This document shows, piece by piece, positions 16,987 to 24,950 of a DNA stretch of 64,000 bases (its first letter is position 1; each line of letters opens with the position of its first letter). Source of the DNA: an uncultured Dorea sp. (GTDB taxonomy: Bacteria; Bacillota; Clostridia; Lachnospirales; Lachnospiraceae). Both the position numbers and the translations under genes were made by a program. The notes below the pieces were generated by a model. It was not told the DNA's origin, did not search any database, and saw nothing but the letters and a program-made list of their open reading frames with translations. The stretch covers positions 56,170 through 120,169 of the forward strand of contig CAJTQA010000002.1 of assembly GCA_910578455.1 (NCBI GenBank), given 5' to 3'.

Positions 16987-17019
16987 AGTAAATCCCTCAT
17001 CTTTCCTTACTCGATTCCA

Positions 17020-17042
17020 CTTTAAAGCGTAACGCTTTAAAG
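17020..17042 (-). promoter_or_regulatory. Perfect 23-bp palindromic operator upstream of the symporter
   Basis: Half-sites CTTTAAAGCGT and ACGCTTTAAAG flank one central base without mismatch. It lies about 10-33 bases downstream of the predicted transcription start and 34 bases before the ATG, the place for a blocking repressor. As RNA it could also form an 11-bp hairpin in the leader. Confidence 0.75.
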
Positions 17043-17059
17043 TAATAAAGTACTATGAA

Positions 17060-17088
17060 ATCATACCACAGCAATAAAACAATGTCAA
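17060..17088 (-). promoter_or_regulatory. Promoter of the sodium/solute symporter
   Basis: TTGACA (17083-17088), 17 bp, TATGAT (17060-17065) on the minus strand: almost consensus sigma-A. Confidence 0.85.
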
Positions 17089-17122
17089 TTATTTCAGCTG
17101 AAATCCGTCATAAATTTCTCTG

Positions 17123-17397
17123 CTATTCATAAACCCTCTCCAATTCCTTTTTTAAATCGTCTATGTATAAGCCTTGCTGTTTTCCATATCAAACTCCCAA
17201 CGCCTGGGTGGTTCAAATGCGGTAACCGAGAAAGTAGTTGCATACCCTTCTTTGGTATATTCAATAAACTGCTTTTCGTTTATTACGTCTATTTTACTTA
17301 AATCGCTGCGCCATTGATATTTTTCTAAAGAAGTGACTACATTCCACACGTCTTGTATATTATGATTAAATACAGCTTTTATTGTTGAAAGTGCCAT
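17123..17397 (-). pseudogene. SRPBCC (AHSA1/START-like) family protein with internal deletion
   Basis: From the ATG at 17397 (AGGAGG upstream) the frame gives 78 residues: MALSTIKAVFNHNIQDVWNV, then EFIEYTKEGYATTF-like strands up to FDMENSKAYT, and a TAG at 17161. This is the first half of an SRPBCC fold (about 140-150 residues). The typical C-terminal helix of the family follows at once in another frame: LYIDDLKKELERVYE, ending TAG at 17123. So the middle third, about 180 bases, has been deleted and the frame lost. Such proteins bind hydrophobic ligands in a helix-grip cavity. The truncated product is unlikely to fold. Confidence 0.72.
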
Positions 17398-17557
17398 GCT
17401 TATTTCCTCCTACTATTCCTCTGATGTGCTGTTTCACCCTCTACAGGAAAACTTCCTCAAAACATTCCACAAACATGCTCATATGATGGGAGGCGGTTGC
17501 CGGTGTCAGCTTAAGTTCCTTCCGCCGCCCGCAAAGTCCCTTTCTCTTTTTCTCCTA

Positions 17558-18034
17558 TTATTTCATTTGGTTCACCCGATCCTGAACCGTCTTATTAAAG
17601 TTCTCAACTTTCCTCTCATAAGTGCCGTCCATATACTCCGAGCGGAGCATAAAATCAGCCGTGGCAAGATTGTTCGCAACCGGAATGTCATAGACTACCG
17701 CGATACGAAGGAGCGCCTTCACATCCGGGTCGTGAGGCTGCGCCTCAAGTGGGTCCCACAAAAAGACCATAAAGTCGATCTGCCCCTCCACAATCTTCGC
17801 CCCGATCTGCTGGTCTCCGCCCAGCGGGCCGCTGTTATAGCCCTTCACCGGAAGGCCCGTCTTCTCCGCGATAAGCCGCGCCGTCGTGCCGGTCCCGCAC
17901 AGGAAATGCCCCTTTAAAATCTCTTTGTTCTTATCACACCACTCTACCAGCGCTTTCTTCTTCCCGTCATGGGCAACCAGCGCGATATGTTTCGTCTTGC
18001 CAATCTCCAGTGTCACAAAGTTATCATTCATCAT
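17558..18034 (-). CDS. mgsA: Methylglyoxal synthase
   Basis: 158 residues. It converts dihydroxyacetone phosphate to methylglyoxal plus phosphate, a bypass of lower glycolysis used when phosphate is short. Visible: AHDGKKKALVEW at the N-terminus, the phosphate loop GTGTTARL, the catalytic Asp in GPLGGDQQIGA (Asp74, matching E. coli Asp71), and His101 in QPHDPDVKAL. The start overlaps the stop of the upstream dehydrogenase gene (GAGGATGATGAATGA), which indicates translational coupling; ATG 18034 or the adjacent ATG 18031 may be used. A C-terminal tail of about 20 residues beyond the core is typical of clostridial forms. It ends a three-gene operon. Confidence 0.93.
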   Translation of the reverse strand: MMNDNFVTLEIGKTKHIALVAHDGKKKALVEWCDKNKEILKGHFLCGTGTTARLIAEKTGLPVKGYNSGPLGGDQQIGAKIVEGQIDFMVFLWDPLEAQPHDPDVKALLRIAVVYDIPVANNLATADFMLRSEYMDGTYERKVENFNKTVQDRVNQMK

Positions 18035-18908
18035 CCTCTGCACATCCTTCCTCATAGTATTTGATGAGCGCCTGTGTTCCAAGCTCTCCATGCCCTGCCG
18101 CCTGCAGTTCCTCATAGCTTGCAAGCACCTGGCTCAGCACCTCCAGGCTCAGCCCGCTCCGGTTCGCCTCATTAAGCGCCAGCGTCATATCCTTGATAAA
18201 ATGTTTCATAAAAAATCCCGGCGCGAAATCCCCCGCCATAATCTTCGGCGCGAACAAGTCAAGCTGCCTGCTCCCCGCCGCTCCCGTCGCCACAGACTTC
18301 ACCACCGTCTCAAGGTCAAGCCCCTTAGCCTTTGCGTAGGTGAGCGCTTCGCACACGCCGGAGAGAGTTCCCGCGATCATAATCTGGTTGGCAAGCTTTG
18401 CATGCTGCCCGCACCCGGCCTTTCCCTGGTAATTGATGTTCGTTCCCATTGCCTCAAACAGCGGCGCGCAAGCCTCCAAGTCCTCCTTCTCGCCACCCAC
18501 GAGAATAGAAAGCGTCCCGGCCTTCGCCCCTGTATCTCCTCCCGTCACTGGCGCGTCCAGCACATGGAATCCCCTCTGCGTTCCTTCCTTATAAATCTCC
18601 TCAGCGATCATCGGGCTTGTGGTGGTCATATCGATAAGGTACGCCCCCGGCTTCGCGCTGTCCATTATATTTCCCGCGTCAAAATATACCTCTTCCACAT
18701 CCTTCGGGAATCCCACAATGGTAATCACCGCGTCGCGCTCCTTCACGCAATCCACGATAGAATCATGGAACACCGCGCCTTCCGCGATCACATCCTCTGC
18801 CTTTTCTCTGGTCCGGGCAAAGATATGTACCTCATATCCCGCTTTCATCAGATTTCTCACCATGGATTTCCCCATGATCCCCACACCGATAAAACCTATT
18901 GTCTTCAT
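18024..18908 (-). CDS. NAD(P)-dependent beta-hydroxyacid dehydrogenase (tartronate semialdehyde reductase / 3-hydroxyisobutyrate dehydrogenase family)
   Basis: 294 residues, starting at the ATG at 18908 with AAGGAGGAG upstream. The Rossmann motif is GFIGVGIMGKSM. The substrate signature is DAPVTGGDTGAKAGTLSILV, and the catalytic Lys lies in GCGQHAKLANQ. The acidic or polar residue after the second Rossmann strand is replaced by ARTREKA, which suggests NADP preference. It reduces a short aldehyde acid such as tartronate semialdehyde, or oxidises a beta-hydroxyacid. It sits between a beta-helix protein (28 bases upstream) and mgsA (overlapping), so a role in handling small reactive carbonyls is plausible but unproven. 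Confidence 0.9.
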   Translation of the reverse strand: MKTIGFIGVGIMGKSMVRNLMKAGYEVHIFARTREKAEDVIAEGAVFHDSIVDCVKERDAVITIVGFPKDVEEVYFDAGNIMDSAKPGAYLIDMTTTSPMIAEEIYKEGTQRGFHVLDAPVTGGDTGAKAGTLSILVGGEKEDLEACAPLFEAMGTNINYQGKAGCGQHAKLANQIMIAGTLSGVCEALTYAKAKGLDLETVVKSVATGAAGSRQLDLFAPKIMAGDFAPGFFMKHFIKDMTLALNEANRSGLSLEVLSQVLASYEELQAAGHGELGTQALIKYYEEGCAEDDE

Positions 18909-18936
18909 CCTGCACTCCTCCTTCTCCCCGCAGGGT

Positions 18937-19605
18937 TTACTCATACTTTTCCACAACTTCTCCCTGCTTTTTGTAGATACTTCCTGCCGGCACAAATCCT
19001 CTAACAGAAGACAACGGGTAAATATTCGTATGGCTCCCCACGACGCTGCCCGGATTCAGCACCGTACCACAGCCGACCTCCACCTCGTCTCCCAGCATCG
19101 CGCCGAACTTCTTAATCCCCGTCTCGATATTGCCCTCCGGCGTCTTCACTACAACCAGCTTTTTATCCGACTTCACATTGGATGTGATAGAGCCCGCGCC
19201 CATATGCGCCTTGTACCCAAGAATCGAATCCCCTACATAATTGTAGTGGGGAACCTGCACTTTATTAAACAGTATCACATTCTTAAGCTCTGTGGAATTG
19301 CCCACAACAGCTCCCTCGCCTACGATGGCATTGCCCCGAATAAACGCGCACTGCCTCACTTCTGCATCTTTTCCGATAATTGCAGGCCCGTGAATGTAGG
19401 CAGACTCGAACACCTTCGCGGATTTGGCGATCCACACATCCTCACCTATCTTGTCATATTCCTCCGCGGGAAGCGTCTCTCCAAGCTCCAGAATAAACGC
19501 GCCGATTTTCGGCAGCACCTCCCACGGGTATGTAACTCCCTCAAAAATATCCTTTGCAATCGTCTCGTCCAGCGTATACAGCTCTTCTACTGTTAATTCC
19601 TTCAT
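18937..19605 (-). CDS. Left-handed beta-helix protein, nucleotidyl/acyltransferase-like (annotated in relatives as UDP-GlcNAc pyrophosphorylase-like)
   Basis: 222 residues. After a helical head (1-60), hexapeptide repeats run from about 65 to 205: AKVFESAYIHGPAIIGKDAE, then QCAFIRGNAIVGEGAVVGNS and GCGTVLNPGSVVGSHT. This is the C-terminal half of GlmU-like proteins without the pyrophosphorylase domain, so the sugar-nucleotide part is missing and the common label is doubtful. An acyltransferase acting on a sugar or sugar nucleotide is likely. GGAAGGAG precedes the ATG. It is first in the operon with the dehydrogenase and mgsA. Confidence 0.82.
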   Translation of the reverse strand: MKELTVEELYTLDETIAKDIFEGVTYPWEVLPKIGAFILELGETLPAEEYDKIGEDVWIAKSAKVFESAYIHGPAIIGKDAEVRQCAFIRGNAIVGEGAVVGNSTELKNVILFNKVQVPHYNYVGDSILGYKAHMGAGSITSNVKSDKKLVVVKTPEGNIETGIKKFGAMLGDEVEVGCGTVLNPGSVVGSHTNIYPLSSVRGFVPAGSIYKKQGEVVEKYE

Positions 19606-19679
19606 CCAAAAAACTCCTTCCTAATCCAATTTAAAACAGAATACCACTTTTCCTCCCCAAAGTCAAAACATGACGTACC

Positions 19680-21695
19680 TCATTTCCCTTTCGGATAATA
19701 TTCTGCCGCTTTGTCGTAACACGCCTTTAACGCCCCCTCGTTCCTGAGCCCTTTCACGCCCTGGGTGCGGCTTACGATGAAACGGTCCAGCTTTTCCATA
19801 TATTCCTCCGCCGTAATCTCCCCGTCCGCCACGTAGGTAAGCCCCTTCTCCCAGCTTGCCGTAAGCTCTGGGTTCAGGAGGGATTTGATGGAATGTTCCA
19901 CCACGTCAAAGATCATCTCCCCCAGAAGAGACGGGGTGACGATCTGCGTCTTTTTATTAAGAGAAAGGTACTTATTGTTGAATAGCTTTTTCAGGATCTC
20001 GCCTCTGGTGGCGCTTGTGCCGATGCCGCTCCCCTTTATCTGCGCCCTAAGCTCCTCATCCTCGATAAGCTGCCCGGCATTTTCCATGGCAAGGATGAGG
20101 GAACCTGAATTATAGCGTTTCGGGGGGGATGTCTTCCCTTCTTTGATCTCCAAAGACTGCACCGGGAGGACCATCCCTTTCTTAAGCGCCTGTATCTTTT
20201 CAAAAAATACCTGGTCTGCGTCCTGCCCGCTTTCCTCACCGCTGTCCTGTCTTTCTTCCCGGGCGGCGTTCTTCTTCCCCGGAACTCCCGCCGCCTTAAA
20301 GTACCCTTCCTCCGCAAGCACCTTAAAGCCGGCAAAAAAACACTCTTCCTTTATCTTTGTGACGATGGACACCTTCTGGTACACTGCCGGCGGATAGAAG
20401 ATGCTGAGGAAACGCCGGACGATCACATCATACACTTTCTTCGGAACGTCAGGCAGAGATGCCAAAGCGTCTATCCCATGCCCGGTAGGCACGATGGCAT
20501 AGTGGTCTGTAATCTGCTTATCGTCCACATACCGGGTCTTTGCAATGTTCTTATGGCTGCCAAAACTTACGATGTCCTGTAAGTACGGCACTGCCGGGCT
20601 ATATTTCATCAGCCCGTTCAAGTTCTTATGTATCTCTTTCGCCACCGCCGAAGACAGCACCCTGGCATCCGTCCTTGGGTAGGTGACAAGTTTCTTCTCA
20701 TAAAGCTCCTGAATGATCCTGAGCGTCTCGTCAGGACTTATCTTAAAGCGTTTTGAACACTCATTCTGAAGCTCCGCCAGGTTAAATAAGAGGGGCGGAT
20801 TTTTCTTCTCTTTCTTTTTTTCAATCTTCTCAATCCGGCAGGTTACGGGCTTTGGCTCACTCAAGCTGTCAATCAGCTCCTGTGCCTTTTTTTCTTCCTT
20901 GAATCCGTTTTCCTTGTAAAGGTCAAAGGATTCAAACCACCTCGACCCCTTCACTGCCCGCCATTCTCCCTCAAAGCACTGTCCTTCTTCTCCCTGCCGG
21001 GCAATAACCCGGTAAAACGGCATCTCCACAAACTCCCGGATCTCCCGTTCCCGCCGAACCACCATGCCAAGGACGCAGGTCATGACACGGCCCACAGATA
21101 TGACCGAATATTTCGTATGCAGGTAATTGGAAATACTGTTTCCGTATTTCAAAGTCAAAAGCCTTGAGAAATTGATCCCCATCAAGTAATCTTCTTTTGC
21201 CCGGAGATACGCCGATGCCGACAGATTGTCATATTCCTTTAAGTCCTTCGCCTCACGGATGCCCCGCAGGATTTCCTCCTCTGTCTGGGAGTCGATCCAC
21301 ACCCGGCGCCTCACTTTCCCCTTCACGCCGGACTGCTGTTCCACCAGACGGTAGATATATTCCCCCTCCCTTCCCGAGTCGGTACAGACATAGATGGTTT
21401 CCACATCCTCCCTGTTCAAAAGCCCGGACACGACCCGGAACTGTTTTGCAACAGCCGGGATCACCTCGTACTTGAAGTCCTCAGGAATAAAAGGCAGAGC
21501 CGCAAGACTCCACCTCTTCAATGACGGGTCATAACTTTCCGGATAGCTCATGGTCACAAGATGCCCCACGCACCATGTGACATACGCCTCCCCGGATTCC
21601 AGATACCCGTCCCTTCTCTTTAGATTTAATTTCAGCGCCTTCGCAAACTCCTGCGCTACGCTTGGTTTCTCAGCAATGTAAAGTGCCTTCCCCAT
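19680..21695 (-). CDS. topB: DNA topoisomerase III (type IA)
   Basis: 671 residues. It begins with the TOPRIM domain (ALYIAEKPSVAQEFAKALKL, then DSGREGEYIYRL with the acidic metal residues). The catalytic Tyr is in LVTYPRTDARVLSS at about residue 345. The gate and decatenation domains follow, with GSGIGTSATRGEILKKL near the end. The enzyme relaxes and decatenates DNA by single-strand passage. The length fits Gram-positive TopB; there is no zinc-finger tail. It is the last gene of argH-asd-ppk1-topB, eight bases after ppk1. TopB near ppk or asd is not a known functional set, so co-transcription may be incidental. Confidence 0.95.
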   Translation of the reverse strand: MGKALYIAEKPSVAQEFAKALKLNLKRRDGYLESGEAYVTWCVGHLVTMSYPESYDPSLKRWSLAALPFIPEDFKYEVIPAVAKQFRVVSGLLNREDVETIYVCTDSGREGEYIYRLVEQQSGVKGKVRRRVWIDSQTEEEILRGIREAKDLKEYDNLSASAYLRAKEDYLMGINFSRLLTLKYGNSISNYLHTKYSVISVGRVMTCVLGMVVRREREIREFVEMPFYRVIARQGEEGQCFEGEWRAVKGSRWFESFDLYKENGFKEEKKAQELIDSLSEPKPVTCRIEKIEKKKEKKNPPLLFNLAELQNECSKRFKISPDETLRIIQELYEKKLVTYPRTDARVLSSAVAKEIHKNLNGLMKYSPAVPYLQDIVSFGSHKNIAKTRYVDDKQITDHYAIVPTGHGIDALASLPDVPKKVYDVIVRRFLSIFYPPAVYQKVSIVTKIKEECFFAGFKVLAEEGYFKAAGVPGKKNAAREERQDSGEESGQDADQVFFEKIQALKKGMVLPVQSLEIKEGKTSPPKRYNSGSLILAMENAGQLIEDEELRAQIKGSGIGTSATRGEILKKLFNNKYLSLNKKTQIVTPSLLGEMIFDVVEHSIKSLLNPELTASWEKGLTYVADGEITAEEYMEKLDRFIVSRTQGVKGLRNEGALKACYDKAAEYYPKGK

Positions 21696-21703
21696 AAATG
21701 TAC

Positions 21704-23827
21704 TTAACTCCTTTTGCTCGCCCTCATTCCGATAAGCTCTTTCACCCTGCCAAGCAGGCTCTTTTCCTTCTGCGCCGGTTTCTCATTGCGCGCGCGGACC
21801 GCCTCCTCCATAAAGGCAGCCTGGGAATCGATATAGGGCGGAACGAGTTCTTTTTTATAGTAATTGCCGTCGCTGTGCAATTCCCTTGCCTTGATATTGT
21901 CGTTGAGCATCACCTTCAGGTAATGGGTCACAAGTTTCCTCACATCTGCATCAAGAATCGGGCACGCCACCTCCACACGTTTCTCCGTATTGCGCGTCAT
22001 CATGTCCGCCGAGCCGATATATAATTTCTGCCCGTCTCCCGTGCCGAAACTAAAGATGCGCGGATGCTCAAGATAGCGCCCTACTACACTGATCACCCGG
22101 AGGTTGTCCGTATATCCTGCAATCCCCGGCAGCACACAGCAGATTCCCCGCACGATAAGGTCTATCTTTACCCCCGCCTGGGAGGCCTCCGCCACTTTTT
22201 CTATAAAATCCGTATCCGTCACGGAATTCATCTTCATAACGATACGCCCGGCATCACCCTTTGCAATCTCCTCATCCATAAGGCTCAGCACAGTCTGTTT
22301 CAGGCCGAAAGGCGACACAAGCAGATGCTCGTAGGTTCCCTCAAGGTTGCTGATTGCCATGTTCTTAAAAAACTCCGAGGCGTCCGTGCCGATCTTCTGG
22401 TTCGCAGTCATGAGGGAGAGGTCCGTATACATACCCGCCGTCTTCTCATTGTAGTTGCCGGTTCCAATCTGGGTGATGTACTGTATCTCGCCCCGGTTCC
22501 GGTAGGTGATCAGGCATATCTTCGAGTGCACTTTGTAATCCTCAAATCCGTAGATTACCCGGCATCCCGCCTCTTCCATTCGCTCCGACCAGTCAATATT
22601 GTTCTGCTCGTCAAACCTCGCCCGAAGCTCGATAAGCACCGTTACTTCCTTTCCGTTCTCCGCCGCCGCGCACAGATACTCCACGAGCCTCGCCTTCTTG
22701 GCAAGGCGGTATATGGTAATCTTGATGGTCATGACATTAGGGTCATAGGCGGCCTCCTTTATGAGCCGCAAAAACGGATCCATGCTCTCGTAAGGATAAA
22801 AGAGAATCAGGTCTTTCTTCTTTATCTGGCGCATAATGCTGCCGTCCTGCACCCTCGCGCTCTTCTGCGGCACAAACGGGGGATAGGTCAGCGACTTCTT
22901 CATAGGCTCCGGCAGGTTCCCGCAGATTGCAAAGATATAGTCCAGTTTCATAGGCATCTTTGTACGGAAGATCTGCCTCGGCTTAATCTGAAATTTGTTG
23001 CAGAAATATTTTTCAGTCTCCGCACTTAATTTTTCCGCTGCCTCGAGACGCACAACCGACATCCGGCGGCGCTTGTGCAGCGTCTTCTTCATCAGATACC
23101 GAAAATCGTCATTTACCTCCAGCGCCTCATCATCCGGCGCGATATCCGCATTGCGGGTCACGCAGATATAGTTCACATCCGATATATCATACTTGGGGAA
23201 CACAAGATTTAAGTGCTCCATGATGATCTTCTCCATTCTGATATAGCGGATATCGTGTCCCGGCAGATACAGAACATTAGATACAAACTGGGGAACCGGA
23301 ACGATTCCCTGCATAGTCTTATCCTTATCCCTCAGGTTCGCCGTCACATAGATTTCCTTATTCAGCAGATGGGGGAACGGATGGTTCGCATCTACCACCT
23401 GGGGAGACAGGACAGGAAGAATCTGCTCTTTAAAATGTTTCTTCACATATTTCTTTTCCTGCTGCTCCAGCTCTTTATAGTTTAACCCGCACACTCCGTA
23501 GGGGCGGAGCTGCTTTTGGATGTCCGAATAGATCTTATCCCTCTCCTTGTAAAGAGGGGCCACCGCCTCAAAAATCTTCTCCAGCTGCTCGTCCGGAGTC
23601 ATGCCGGAACGGCTGTCCTTTGCCTTCGGATCCGCATGCGCCATGTCAAAAAGGCTGCCTGCACGGATCATAAAAAACTCGTCCAGATTGCTTGTAAAGA
23701 TTGCGACGAACTTCATCCGCTCCAAAAGCGGCACCGTAATATCCTGCGCCTCCTCCAAAACTCTACGGTTAAACTTAAGCCACGATAATTCCCTGTTCTG
23801 CGAAAAATTCAAAATATTCTTTTCCAT
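21704..23827 (-). CDS. ppk1: Polyphosphate kinase 1
   Basis: 707 residues. It transfers the gamma-phosphate of ATP to polyphosphate through phosphohistidine. N-domain: NRELSWLKFNRRVLEEAQD at residues 11-29. The catalytic region has YPYESMDPFLRLI, the phosphorylated His in YKVHSKICLITYRN, and the second His in RYLEHPRIFSF; SADMMTRNTEKRVEVACPI closes the domain. The length is standard (about 690-720). The ATG follows GAGGG. It is 25 bases downstream of asd and eight bases upstream of topB. Polyphosphate metabolism bears on stress, motility and sporulation in clostridia. Confidence 0.96.
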   Translation of the reverse strand: MEKNILNFSQNRELSWLKFNRRVLEEAQDITVPLLERMKFVAIFTSNLDEFFMIRAGSLFDMAHADPKAKDSRSGMTPDEQLEKIFEAVAPLYKERDKIYSDIQKQLRPYGVCGLNYKELEQQEKKYVKKHFKEQILPVLSPQVVDANHPFPHLLNKEIYVTANLRDKDKTMQGIVPVPQFVSNVLYLPGHDIRYIRMEKIIMEHLNLVFPKYDISDVNYICVTRNADIAPDDEALEVNDDFRYLMKKTLHKRRRMSVVRLEAAEKLSAETEKYFCNKFQIKPRQIFRTKMPMKLDYIFAICGNLPEPMKKSLTYPPFVPQKSARVQDGSIMRQIKKKDLILFYPYESMDPFLRLIKEAAYDPNVMTIKITIYRLAKKARLVEYLCAAAENGKEVTVLIELRARFDEQNNIDWSERMEEAGCRVIYGFEDYKVHSKICLITYRNRGEIQYITQIGTGNYNEKTAGMYTDLSLMTANQKIGTDASEFFKNMAISNLEGTYEHLLVSPFGLKQTVLSLMDEEIAKGDAGRIVMKMNSVTDTDFIEKVAEASQAGVKIDLIVRGICCVLPGIAGYTDNLRVISVVGRYLEHPRIFSFGTGDGQKLYIGSADMMTRNTEKRVEVACPILDADVRKLVTHYLKVMLNDNIKARELHSDGNYYKKELVPPYIDSQAAFMEEAVRARNEKPAQKEKSLLGRVKELIGMRASKRS

Positions 23828-23851
23828 AGCAGTTCCCTCATCTTCTTACGC

Positions 23852-24937
23852 CTATTTTGCCTTAATGTACCCTTTTGCCGCCAGCGCCTCCGCACAGAGC
23901 ACGGCTCCTCCTGCCGCGCCCCGCACCGTATTGTGGGAAAGCCCCACGAACTTATAATCAAACATGGAGTCCTCCCGCAGCCGTCCGACCGTGACCCCCA
24001 TGCCCTTCTCATAGCCGACATCCAGCGTAACCTGAGGACGGTTGTCCTCCTCCATATAGCGGATAAACTGCCCCGGAGCGCTTGGAAGCCCTGCCTCCTG
24101 TGGGAATCCCCTGAAGTTCACAAGCCTGTCTATAAGCTCCTCCCTTGAAGGTTTCTTTTCAAAATTGATAAACACAGCCGCCGTATGCCCGTCAAGAACC
24201 GGAACACGGATACACTGGCACGTGATTTTCGGAAGTTCCGCCTTTACGATCTCCCCGTTTTCAATCCTGCCCAGTATACGCAGCGGCTCCTGTTCGCTCT
24301 TCTCTTCCTCCCCGCCGATATAAGGGATAATGTTTTCCACCATATCCGGCCAGTCCGCAAAAGTCTTTCCGGCTCCCGAGATTGCCTGGTAAGTGGTGAC
24401 TGCAAGCTCCTTCGGGCCAAATTCCTTCCACGCAGCGATGCAGGGGGCATAGCTTTGTATCGAACAGTTCGGTTTTACCGCGATAAAGCCGCGGTCTGTT
24501 CCGAGGCGCTTTCTCTGGTCTTTGATCACGTCAAAATGCCCCGCATTAATCTCCGGCACTACCATCGGCACATCCGGCGTCCAGCGGTGGGCGCTGTTGT
24601 TTGACACAACCGGCGTCTCCGTCTTTGCATAAGCCTCCTCAATCGCCTTTATCTCATCTTTTGACATGTCTACGGCACTGAAGACAAAATCCACGCCTGA
24701 CGCGGTCTTTTCCACTTCATTCACATTTTCCACTACGAGTTTCTTTACAGACTCCGGCATAGGCGTCTGCATCTTCCAGCGGTTTCCGGCAGCTTCTTCA
24801 TAAGTCATCCCGGCCGATCTGGGGCTTGCCGCCACTTTCACTACCTCAAACCAGGGATGGTCCTCAAGCAATGCGATAAAACGCTGCCCCACCATTCCCG
24901 TAGCTCCTAAAATTCCAACCTTTAATTTCTGATCCAT
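23852..24937 (-). CDS. asd: Aspartate-semialdehyde dehydrogenase (archaeal/fungal-type subfamily)
   Basis: 361 residues. It reduces aspartyl phosphate to aspartate semialdehyde with NADPH, the branch point to lysine, methionine and threonine. Visible: nucleotide loop GILGATGMVGQRFIALL, active-site Cys in KPNCSIQSYAPC, and acid/base His in IRVPVLDGHTAAVFINF. The length and motifs match the subfamily of archaea and fungi (also common in Clostridia) rather than the E. coli form. The gene follows argH by 13 bases in an amino-acid biosynthesis pair. Confidence 0.95.
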   Translation of the reverse strand: MDQKLKVGILGATGMVGQRFIALLEDHPWFEVVKVAASPRSAGMTYEEAAGNRWKMQTPMPESVKKLVVENVNEVEKTASGVDFVFSAVDMSKDEIKAIEEAYAKTETPVVSNNSAHRWTPDVPMVVPEINAGHFDVIKDQRKRLGTDRGFIAVKPNCSIQSYAPCIAAWKEFGPKELAVTTYQAISGAGKTFADWPDMVENIIPYIGGEEEKSEQEPLRILGRIENGEIVKAELPKITCQCIRVPVLDGHTAAVFINFEKKPSREELIDRLVNFRGFPQEAGLPSAPGQFIRYMEEDNRPQVTLDVGYEKGMGVTVGRLREDSMFDYKFVGLSHNTVRGAAGGAVLCAEALAAKGYIKAK

Positions 24938-24950
24938 CTTTCCTTCACTC

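Noticed and set aside
17886..19004. Plus-strand frames opposite mgsA and the dehydrogenase
   Set aside because: They lie wholly opposite well-supported genes and have no start signals.
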